The notes beneath the pieces were generated by a model, which worked only from the letters and a program-made list of their open reading frames with translations, was not told the DNA's origin and did not search any database. Positions 33,432 to 40,695 of a stretch of 43,272 nt of DNA are shown here, one piece after another (the first letter of the stretch is position 1; each line of letters opens with the position of its first letter). Both the position numbers and the translations under genes were made by a program. The stretch spans positions 1 through 43,272 of the forward strand of contig JAJRTS010000098.1 of the NCBI GenBank assembly GCA_024278175.1. The letters are read 5' to 3'. The stretch is from Gemmatimonadales bacterium. GTDB taxonomy: Bacteria; Gemmatimonadota; Glassbacteria; GWA2-58-10.

Positions 33432-34040
33432 TCAGCACATCCCACCGCCGTCAAAACCACCACCAAACTGGTCATCCATCACCTGCTCCTGAGCCACCTG
33501 CTCCTCAAAAAGAGCCTCAAGCCCATCCACAACCTCCTGGTCGCCAAACGGATCACCAAGCACTTCCTCCAGGCCACCAGGAGCATCCACTACCACATCT
33601 TCGAAAAATCCTACATCATTCAGCGCACCCTCAAAAGCCACCTCCTCCGAAACACCCCTGCCAGAAGCCTCCTCAATCGCCAGGTCAATCTCCTGGGCAG
33701 CCGAAAGTTCTTCAAGGCCAACAGGCCCGCCCTGCAAAGCACTCTCCAGCATCATCTCATTCCGCATGGCAGCCTCAGCCATAACATCCTGTTCCAAAGT
33801 ACCCTGCGTCATTGGCTCAGAGGCAACCTCAACCACGGGTTCAACCAGTTGTTCATAACCTGGGGCATCCAGGGGCGGCTCATAGGACTTTTGAGGATAC
33901 TCAACAACAGGCGAAGGCTCACCAGGATTTTCAGAACCAACCACAGTCTTATTGCTCACATAAGTACCATGCAACTTGCTGGCAATCTCATCACGTACTG
34001 AAGCGCAATAGCTTTTCAACAATCCAAGGCGACCAGCCAT
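33432..34040 (-). CDS. acidic low-complexity protein of unknown function
   Basis: ATG 34040, with AAGGAGTT upstream, gives 202 residues. The first 30 residues are basic (MAGRLGLLKSYCASVRDEI). The rest is strongly acidic, rich in Glu, Val, Ala and Pro, and ends FGGGFDGGGMC. There is no membrane segment. The composition suggests a largely disordered protein that might act as a linker or bind a basic partner. I recognise no family. It belongs to the same minus-strand run as the small membrane proteins. Confidence 0.6.
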   Translation of the reverse strand: MAGRLGLLKSYCASVRDEIASKLHGTYVSNKTVVGSENPGEPSPVVEYPQKSYEPPLDAPGYEQLVEPVVEVASEPMTQGTLEQDVMAEAAMRNEMMLESALQGGPVGLEELSAAQEIDLAIEEASGRGVSEEVAFEGALNDVGFFEDVVVDAPGGLEEVLGDPFGDQEVVDGLEALFEEQVAQEQVMDDQFGGGFDGGGMC

Positions 34041-34116
34041 CAGACAACTCCTTTTTCGAAGAATTCCCATCCGGGGAGCAGGGCCGAAGATTCAAGCCCC
34101 ACTCCCACGGCAGACA

Positions 34117-34275
34117 TCAACTCTCATAAGGGGTCTCAGGATCAGAATCGAACAACTCATCAAAAATCAACTGGTAATCGCCTTCCAGACGAGCCTTTAC
34201 GATTCCTTTAACTTGAGAAATAGCGACAACACCATCAGCACCATCCAATTCCTTGTTCCAATCAACATCAGCCAT
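34117..34275 (-). CDS. 52-residue acidic small protein
   Basis: Found by reading the sequence; it is below common ORF length cut-offs. ATG 34275 follows a strong GGAGG on the minus strand. The product begins MADVDWNKELDGADGVVAIS and ends DSDPETPYES; it is acidic and soluble. The gene fits exactly between its neighbours in the same direction, and the ribosome site is as good as theirs. Function unknown. Confidence 0.6.
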   Translation of the reverse strand: MADVDWNKELDGADGVVAISQVKGIVKARLEGDYQLIFDELFDSDPETPYES

Positions 34276-34293
34276 ATGACAAATCCTCCTCAA

Positions 34294-34491
34294 TTAAGTG
34301 CGCCTTCTTTTACCATTCAAACAGCGGTGCGGGCAGGGTAAACCCGTCTTATGAGTCGTGGTCTTGCCATCCGGACCTTTGACGGAAACAGTCCAGATTC
34401 CTGAACCGTAGCACGCAGGACACCGCGTTACCGAATGGTGGATAAGACCAATGATAACGGCGATGAAAACCAGCCCTAACAGACCTTCCAT
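34294..34491 (-). CDS. 65-residue membrane protein with paired CxxC motifs
   Basis: ATG 34491, with GGGAGG upstream, gives 65 residues. One transmembrane helix (MEGLLGLVFIAVIIGLIHHS) is followed by CPACYGSG and, 20 residues on, CPHRC, with a basic end (LNGKRRRT). The CxxCxGxG form is the DnaJ-type zinc-binding motif in a minimal version. A membrane-tethered zinc knuckle is likely; its partner is unknown. It is the second Cys-rich membrane protein in this cluster. Confidence 0.65.
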   Translation of the reverse strand: MEGLLGLVFIAVIIGLIHHSVTRCPACYGSGIWTVSVKGPDGKTTTHKTGLPCPHRCLNGKRRRT

Positions 34492-34576
34492 TGTGACCTC
34501 CCGATAACGATTTGAAAGCAATCTTGATTTTTAGCCGGGGAGCGAAGCCCCAAAGGACCCCGCCCCCGGAAAGCTG

Positions 34577-34705
34577 CTACCGCCGCTTCCTCGCCTCGAA
34601 GACACCGATGACTCTATCGTCATTATCATTGTTCTTCTGGGTAGTGCCGATAATGCCGGCGAGAGCAAGCAGGATCATAAAAACGAACAGGAAGAACTCA
34701 CCCAT
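34577..34705 (-). CDS. 42-residue single-helix membrane protein
   Basis: Found by reading; too short for common ORF cut-offs. ATG 34705 follows GGAGG on the minus strand. One helix (FFLFVFMILLALAGIIG) is followed by a polar tail ending ARKRR, so the C-terminus is probably cytoplasmic. Its size and layout resemble other small membrane proteins in the cluster. Function unknown. Confidence 0.6.
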   Translation of the reverse strand: MGEFFLFVFMILLALAGIIGTTQKNNDNDDRVIGVFEARKRR

Positions 34706-34744
34706 GACAACCTCCATGAAAGAAAAAGGCTTAAAGGAACAGGA

Positions 34745-35224
34745 CTACCGGACAACTCCGCCCTCCTCCACAAGCGGCGATACAGGACCATCAACCACGC
34801 TGCCGTCCTGGTCGCAACGCACACCCAGGTTCAGCGAAACCGTTATACCGTTTGCACCCTTGAAAACACCTTCCTTGCTCCAGGAATTTTCCCGAAAAGA
34901 CGCATCCCGAAAAACCCTCAAGCCAAACGCCATCACAAATACGGCCAGGACACCCAGAACAAAAGCACCCATGAAGCACCTCCGGAAAAAGGAATTGGAA
35001 AACTGCAAAACACCAACACGACACGAACAACAACACGGCAAAACAATCAACCGGATTTGACCGCAACGGAGCTTCTTATCTTCCGGCTCTTCTGGATCAC
35101 ACATGTCAACAGCGACCTTGAACGGAGGTTTGCGAGAACCACCGCCACCCTCAACAGGCCAAAGAAAATCTTCAAAGACTTCGACACCATCATCACTGAT
35201 CATATTTGTCAGCTGTTTAACCAT
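34745..35224 (-). CDS. membrane protein, possibly with a second internal start
   Basis: ATG 35224 behind GGGAGG gives 159 residues: a soluble N-terminal half (FEDFLWPVEGGGGSRKPPF), a cluster of cysteines (LPCCCSC), a membrane helix (GAFVLGVLAVFVMAFGLRVF) and a C-terminal part ending DGPVSPLVEEGGVVR. A strong GGAGG also precedes the in-frame ATG at 34972, so a 75-residue form starting at the membrane helix may be made too. It is the first gene of the minus-strand run. Function unknown. Confidence 0.6.
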   Translation of the reverse strand: MVKQLTNMISDDGVEVFEDFLWPVEGGGGSRKPPFKVAVDMCDPEEPEDKKLRCGQIRLIVLPCCCSCRVGVLQFSNSFFRRCFMGAFVLGVLAVFVMAFGLRVFRDASFRENSWSKEGVFKGANGITVSLNLGVRCDQDGSVVDGPVSPLVEEGGVVR

Positions 35225-35314
35225 TGATCTGAAACCTCCCTTCTCGAATGAAAAAACGTTTGGGAGAAAGCACTCTTATTTTCTGAAAGAAGATTGCAAA
35301 GCATCGCGAAAGCC

Positions 35315-35343
35315 TTGTCTTGATTGGCTTTCACACGTATTAT
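35315..35343 (+). promoter_or_regulatory. promoter for the membrane HTH gene in the divergent region
   Basis: TTGTCT (35315-35320) and TATTAT (35338-35343) are 17 bases apart. They lie in the 239-base space between the minus-strand run (first start 35224) and the plus-strand gene at 35464. The minus-strand promoter is not clear. Reciprocal control from this region is likely, given the DNA-binding domain of the plus-strand product. Confidence 0.5.
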
Positions 35344-35463
35344 AAGCATGGAAAAAGGAGAATTAATCAAAGAAAAGGTGGAAAAAAGGTTGGATTTATA
35401 GATTTATTGCAGTTTTTCTTAAAAAAACAGCTATATACGAAAAAATATGTCCCGGAAAACCAG

Positions 35464-37032
35464 ATGACACCCCAAGAGCAAACAAAAAGAATTCGATTCT
35501 CTCTAAAAAAACTATGGCAAAAAAACCCGGTTGCGACCAATGATTTATCAAGAAGGACCGGCATCGCCATAAAAACAATCAATGCCCATATTGCAAAGGA
35601 AGTCAGCGATTGGAACTTCCCCCAGATAGCCAAGCTATCCTTATTCTATCCCTGGGAACAAATAGTAGAATGCATCGAGGAAGAGGATTTTTACTCATCA
35701 TTCAAAGCAAAGTACGAGATATCCCAACTAACCAATCAACTTGATTCGTTGGGAATAAAAGAACTCCCGCCCTTTGAACATCTTGCAGAGCTAAAGAAAA
35801 AACAAACGCAACAAGCTAAAGAAGTGGGAGAAGGCACATCAAAAAAGCCAAACTGGGCTATACGTATAGTCTGGCTGGTCGCCCTTATAACCCTCATTAT
35901 CATCTCTGCCAGACTTCTACCTGACTTCATCAGCCTTCTCCCCTGGCGTAGCGACCTAACTCAGGAAGAAATACTTTGGGAAGAAGACCTGCTAAACTGG
36001 ACACAATTCGAAGCGCTGCCCTACCAAAGAGACGCAGCCGAGGGCGAAGAACTCCCAGCAGACAAGCTGCTGCAACCTACAATCACAGAAGACGGCATAC
36101 TGCTAAACCTGGCTCCCGGCAGCAACCTGGAACTGAAAAGAGCGATAAAAATCCCCCAAAACAAAGCAGGCAGCCTCATCCTGCTAATGTCAATCAAGGC
36201 CGGACAAGCAACAGAGGAAACAGAGCAAAGCGTTATCTACCTGATAGCCAAAGGCAAAGAGCCGGCAGTGCTGGACAGATTCACCATGCAAGCTGATATT
36301 AACCGCAGATACAACGTCACCTCATTTGCCGGTGCCACCGCCCAACTGCTGCTAAAGACCCAGTCCGGCCCCACGCAGCCGCTGTCTTTTCTGCTCGAAG
36401 AACTCAAACTGAAAATGGCACCCAAAGGCAGGACCATAACCGTTAAAGCCATCCAATCCTGGAACAAGCAAATCCTCGACGAAAACGCAGCCGACTACTG
36501 GGGCTTTTATATCAAACTGGAAAAACTGGAAGAAAACCAATATAGCTTCTACCAAAGAATTAAAACCAGCATGGACGGCACAACCAAAATAGAAAACGTC
36601 ACCCCAGGACGATACCGAATCAGCCTGCTATACAGCACGATAGCAGGCTCCGAGATAAAAGACGTACTAATCAGCGAAAGCCAGAGCTTCAAAGGACAAC
36701 TATCAATTCCACTGTCCCGAATGGTGCGGACACAAGTATTTTTTAGTGATGCAGCCACGCCGCTGAAAAACACCAGGATAGAAGTCTACACAAACGGCAG
36801 CAACTCAGGCACAGCACTCAAATGGATGGATAACGAAACCCGCAAAGCAACCGGAACAGAAGACAAAAACGAAGACACTGTCTGGCTCTTTCCATCCTGC
36901 CGACCAGAGGACGACTATTACATCTTCCGCGCCGAACTGGACGGACAATACATAGGAGAAGCCAACTGCAAACTGGGTGTATTGGACGATGGCGAGGCAT
37001 TGGTGCGGATAGTAACCAACGTTTCACCATGA
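35464..37032 (+). CDS. membrane-anchored HTH protein with large extracytoplasmic domain
   Basis: Start ATG 35464 is preferred; the frame is open upstream but weakly supported. The 522-residue product has an N-terminal HTH (about 20-45, NPVATNDLSRRTGIAIKTIN), a linker, one transmembrane helix (131-153, ending LITLIIISA) and about 365 residues outside the membrane. The outer part is beta-rich and includes an Ig/carboxypeptidase-regulatory-like segment (VTPGRYRISLLYS). The topology recalls ToxR/CadC one-component sensors, but the HTH looks XRE-like rather than OmpR-like. It may sense an envelope signal and control the element. No family is recognised for the outer domain. Confidence 0.7.
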   Translation: MTPQEQTKRIRFSLKKLWQKNPVATNDLSRRTGIAIKTINAHIAKEVSDWNFPQIAKLSLFYPWEQIVECIEEEDFYSSFKAKYEISQLTNQLDSLGIKELPPFEHLAELKKKQTQQAKEVGEGTSKKPNWAIRIVWLVALITLIIISARLLPDFISLLPWRSDLTQEEILWEEDLLNWTQFEALPYQRDAAEGEELPADKLLQPTITEDGILLNLAPGSNLELKRAIKIPQNKAGSLILLMSIKAGQATEETEQSVIYLIAKGKEPAVLDRFTMQADINRRYNVTSFAGATAQLLLKTQSGPTQPLSFLLEELKLKMAPKGRTITVKAIQSWNKQILDENAADYWGFYIKLEKLEENQYSFYQRIKTSMDGTTKIENVTPGRYRISLLYSTIAGSEIKDVLISESQSFKGQLSIPLSRMVRTQVFFSDAATPLKNTRIEVYTNGSNSGTALKWMDNETRKATGTEDKNEDTVWLFPSCRPEDDYYIFRAELDGQYIGEANCKLGVLDDGEALVRIVTNVSP

Positions 37033-37061
37033 AATCTTTCCATCTTCAGGAGGCAAGCTAA

Positions 37062-37508
37062 ATGAACAAATCCAAAGCACTACGCTCCACTGCAACCATA
37101 CTGGCCGCAAGTATCCTCCTGCTAACGGCAAACCTGCAAGCAGCCGCACTGGGAAAAATAGTAGAAATTTCAACCGAGAAGGACAGCTACAAGAAGGGAG
37201 AGGTTATAGAAGTCTACGTTAAAGTGCAGAGTTTCCAACAAGGCAAAAAGCATCACATTGTCGCCCTCAACATGATAAGCCCGAAAGATGAAATGGCCTA
37301 CGACTCCCACGAGCTTGGCGAAGACCCGGACTTTCTGATAAAGAAAGATGAAATCAAAACCATCGGCCCTTTCAAAATAGAAACCAAAGACATAAAAAAG
37401 GGCACATACTACCTGCTTGCAGGCTACAAAGTCTACCCCTGGGAACCAGAAATCGCCTACCAGGGCATGAAATGGTGCCCGCCGGTGAAGACTATAGAAA
37501 TAAAATAA
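37062..37508 (+). CDS. secreted small beta-sandwich protein
   Basis: The 148-residue product has a signal peptide (ATILAASILLLTANLQAAA) and a mature domain beginning KIVEISTEKDSYKKGEVIEV. That opening is typical of Ig-like or BsuPI-like domains that bind envelope partners. It ends GMKWCPPVKTIEIK. It starts 29 bases after the membrane HTH gene, with AGGAGG upstream, so the two are cotranscribed. It may be the extracytoplasmic partner of that sensor (inference). A decayed copy of its last codons lies at 39371-39415. Confidence 0.65.
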   Translation: MNKSKALRSTATILAASILLLTANLQAAALGKIVEISTEKDSYKKGEVIEVYVKVQSFQQGKKHHIVALNMISPKDEMAYDSHELGEDPDFLIKKDEIKTIGPFKIETKDIKKGTYYLLAGYKVYPWEPEIAYQGMKWCPPVKTIEIK

Positions 37509-37532
37509 CCAAGAGAATATTGGAGGAGAACA

Positions 37533-39326
37533 ATGCAAGCACGCAACCGCAACCTGGATAATTGGTACAGCATGATAAAACAAGGCCAGATCAAACTGCC
37601 CCGTTTTCAGAGGTTCGAAGCATGGGACCGGCAACGAATCTGCAGCCTGTTGGAAACCGCTATTCGCAACCTACCTCTCGGCATAACTCTCGTGCTTGAA
37701 GCCGGGGAAAAAGAAAAATTCATTTCCCGGTTACTGGAAACCGCACCTGAACAAGACAGTCGATTTTACGAGTACCTTCTTGACGGCCAGCAACGGCTTA
37801 CCGCACTATGGCGTGCATTTCACAATAATTACGAATGGGAGACGTACTTCATTTACGTCAAACAATTCGATAACTACGAATATGACGAAGAGCGGGAAGA
37901 TATGACAGTTTTCTTCCGGGGACGATATCTCAAGAAAAACGGCGTCAAATATCCGCTCTGGTGCGATGACCCGGCACAATGTTTAACAAGAGGTTTCATC
38001 CCAACCAATTTGCTCAAACCGGAAGACATCCAGAGCGAGATTGACGACTGGATAAAAGAGGCAACAGAAGCACAGCGTCCTAAAGACGATATCGAGAAGC
38101 TGGAACGTTTCCTGGAATTCAGAAAAACCATCAGCGACAAAATAAAGGACCTGCGCTCGGTTATATCCAACTACAACCTGCCGTATCTATCCCTGCCACC
38201 CCAGACAGACAAGAGCGTAGCGCTACAAGTGTTCATCAACATGAACACCAACAGCAAGCCGCTCTCGACCTATGACATAATCGTAGCCGAAGTGGAAAGT
38301 GTAATGGAGCGGTCACTACATGACCTGCAAGACGCGCTGAACGAGGAAGACCCAGCCATAGCAAGATATTCCGGACTATCGGAAATGATCTTGAATACAT
38401 CAGCCTTGCTGCAAAACGCACTACCCAATCAACGCGGTGCCTGGGACATGGACAAGCGGGTCATGGTACAGAATTGGGATATCATGAAGCGCGGCTTGAG
38501 CAGGATGGCGGAATTCCTAAAAAATGAAGGTATCCATGACGAGAAACGCCTGCCCACAAACGCTGTGTTGGCTGTGATTGCCGCACTCTATGCAGACATA
38601 CCAGAAGCAGGCGACAAACGCGGACAAGACGAACTACTACTAAAAAAATACCTATGGCATTCCTTCTTTACAGACCGCTACGAAAACTCCGCAGCCACAC
38701 ACGCCTATGCAGATTTCGTAGCACTGCGCAAAGTGCTTCGCGGAGAAAGCCGGGACGACGGCGAAAAATACAACTCCGATGATATCCCCATTTTCAAAGA
38801 CCACACTTTAGTAGAAAAAGAAGAGCTACTAACAGCCGTATGGTCGAAAAACGCCACAATCCGAGGCCGAGCAATTCTGGCAGTAGCATGCCGTCTCGGC
38901 GCACTCGATTTCTCAACCGGCCAACGCCTGAATACAGGAAACATCGAACAACGCCACTACCATCACGTCTACCCCGACGCCCTGCTAAAAGAAGCGGAAA
39001 TCAACAGCTTCCTGGCCCTGAATTGCGCCCTGATCTCAGATAAAACCAACATATCCATAGGCCGCAAAGACCCCCTGGAATATATGAAAGACAGATACGA
39101 ATGGACATCAGAAGTGATAGTAAAAGAAAGGCTACAATCACATCTCATCCCAATAGAAGAACTGAAAAATGGTGGATATGAGAACCTTTCCGACGAGGAG
39201 AAAACTCAAAAGCTCAAGAAAGACTTTGAAGCTTTCCTCAACCGCCGGGCTGAACTCGTGATGAAAGCAGCAAAACTACTTGCAGAAGGCCACCAACTAA
39301 GCACGGCAGAGATATATGAGGAATAA
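37533..39326 (+). CDS. DUF262/HNH protein, GmrSD-like restriction factor
   Basis: The 597-residue protein joins a DUF262 (ParB-like nucleotide-binding) domain to a DUF1524-type HNH nuclease domain. DUF262 motifs are KLPRFQR (21-27) and LLDGQQRLTALW (82-93). The nuclease region has IEQRHYHHVYPDALL and CALISDKTNISIGRKDP, matching the H...N pattern of GmrD. Single-chain GmrSD proteins act as type IV restriction against modified phage DNA. AATATTGGAGGAG precedes the ATG. The plus-strand gene set it ends is adjacent to the element's transfer genes, so it is probably a defence cargo or guard of the element. Confidence 0.85.
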   Translation: MQARNRNLDNWYSMIKQGQIKLPRFQRFEAWDRQRICSLLETAIRNLPLGITLVLEAGEKEKFISRLLETAPEQDSRFYEYLLDGQQRLTALWRAFHNNYEWETYFIYVKQFDNYEYDEEREDMTVFFRGRYLKKNGVKYPLWCDDPAQCLTRGFIPTNLLKPEDIQSEIDDWIKEATEAQRPKDDIEKLERFLEFRKTISDKIKDLRSVISNYNLPYLSLPPQTDKSVALQVFINMNTNSKPLSTYDIIVAEVESVMERSLHDLQDALNEEDPAIARYSGLSEMILNTSALLQNALPNQRGAWDMDKRVMVQNWDIMKRGLSRMAEFLKNEGIHDEKRLPTNAVLAVIAALYADIPEAGDKRGQDELLLKKYLWHSFFTDRYENSAATHAYADFVALRKVLRGESRDDGEKYNSDDIPIFKDHTLVEKEELLTAVWSKNATIRGRAILAVACRLGALDFSTGQRLNTGNIEQRHYHHVYPDALLKEAEINSFLALNCALISDKTNISIGRKDPLEYMKDRYEWTSEVIVKERLQSHLIPIEELKNGGYENLSDEEKTQKLKKDFEAFLNRRAELVMKAAKLLAEGHQLSTAEIYEE

Positions 39327-39370
39327 ATTACCATTATTACGGTGCTCACGCACAATCAGAATTAACGACG

Positions 39371-39415
39371 AGCATCAAATGGTGCCCACCTGGGAAGGTA
39401 ATAGTGATTGAGTGA
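39371..39415 (+). pseudogene. remnant of a paralogue of the secreted protein
   Basis: In frame, bases 39371-39415 read SIKWCPPGKVIVIE then TGA, closely matching the end of the secreted protein at 37062-37508 (GMKWCPPVKTIEIK). Upstream the match fades. This is the 3' scar of a second, deleted copy that once lay after the DUF262 gene. Confidence 0.55.
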
Positions 39416-39430
39416 AGGGGAGCAGACTCT

Positions 39431-40038
39431 ATGCGAGTATGCGTTTTTGATTTTCACGGAACGTTAGTGGATGTTGATGACCTCTTGCGAGAAAGCTGGA
39501 AACAGGCCCTCGGAAGTAGATATTCACATTATTACGATCAAGCTGTAAAAACGAACCTCATAAAAGGATTGGGTACATTTGACACTGTTAAGACGCTAAA
39601 TATAGATAAAAAGAATCTGAAGGAGATTGCTGAAAAAAAAGAAAACTCTTCTATCAAGCTTCATTAGAAAATTTCAAACCTCCGAATGGTCTTTGTTCTG
39701 GGATTAAAAAATTATCTAAAAGATACTCTCTTTTTGTTATTTCTTTGGGAGGTGAAAGCCACATTCAAAAAATATTACATCATTTGAAAATCATGCAATT
39801 TTTTCAAAATGCTTTTGGACGCAATCAAAATGAAGGAGGAGTGGGAAAAAAAGACTTATTGAAAAAGGCAATCGACACACAGCAATGTTATCCAGCAGGC
39901 GTAATATATGTGGGGAACACTCTTGTTGATAAGGAAATGGCACAAGCGTTATCGGTCAAGTATATTGATATTCACGAAGGAAACAAAAACCACTTCCAAG
40001 ATTTCAATTTAACGGTTAGTAAAATACTAGCACTCTAG
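39431..40038 (+). pseudogene. HAD-like hydrolase, frame shifted at an A8 run
   Basis: Two frames make one HAD phosphatase of about 202 residues. Motif I is VFDFHGTLVD, with His in place of the usual second Asp neighbour. Motif II lies in FVISLGGES, the motif III lysine in GVGKKDLLKKA, and motif IV is YVGNTLVDKE. The first frame reads to a run of eight A at 39633-39640 and stops at 39667. The sequence resumes in the -1 frame as RKLFYQASLENFKPP. One missing A, or slippage back by one at the run, explains it. The intact enzyme would be a small soluble phosphatase of unknown substrate. It starts behind AGGGGAG. Confidence 0.75.
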
Positions 40039-40052
40039 AGTACAATTTGCTT

Positions 40053-40695
40053 TCACCACCGCGACTTCCCCAGCGCCTTAATCACCGTCTGCCGGATATA
40101 ATCATCTCCTTTGCCATTTCCTCTGACAGAGCCGCTTTCCCGCAGGGCCAGGATTGTTGCCAGCTCTTTTATGTCCGTAATCCCGTGCTTTACGCAGGCG
40201 TGCATCAGCGACATGTCATAGCCCGAGCGCGAGGTGTCCCCGTTCTTTTTGCCACTGCCGCGCCAGAGGTTTGCCAGCTCCGCATTTTCCTCTAGCATCT
40301 CCTGGAATTTCACAGGCAAAGAATCACCTGTACTGACAAGCAGACCTTTTTTCTTCCTCTCGTTTCTTTCATACGCATCAACAGGCAGAGCCAGCAAGTG
40401 TTCCAGCAGGGAATAATCTTCAACTCTCTCTGTGCCGTAAAACCTCGAAAGCTTCACCTTACCCGGCTTCCGAGTGCCATAGACCTTGGCAACCCTCGAT
40501 AAGTCAGTCGTCTTATCCAGCTTAAAGCCATAACTCGCCATGTCAGAAGCAAATTTATCCTGCATTGCCTGGTAGAATGCATCCAGTTGGTAGCCGATAT
40601 CTCCGTGCTTCTCGACATCTACGGCAGGCAGGGCAAAGAGCAGGTGATAGCCGTTGCCCGTAAACGCACGGGCCGGGCTGTTAAAGGAGTTAACT
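40053..40695 (-). pseudogene. prim-pol-like primase, C-terminal remnant cut by the IS
   Basis: The minus-strand frame is open from the IS boundary at about 40695 to its stop at 40053, about 214 residues. It opens VNSFNSPARAFTGNGYHLLF, in which the GxGxH-type pattern resembles the archaeo-eukaryotic primase core. LSRVAKVYGTRKPGK resembles the later basic motif, and a helical C-terminus follows. No start codon is needed, because the 5' part has been removed by the adjacent IS256-like element. The other half is not found on the far side, so the region was rearranged. The primase class is a tentative reading of two motifs. Confidence 0.6.

Noticed and set aside
33369-35060. Plus-strand frames of 105-210 codons over the small-protein cluster
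   Set aside because: No ribosome sites and arginine/threonine/proline-rich translations; the minus-strand genes each have strong GGAGG sites.
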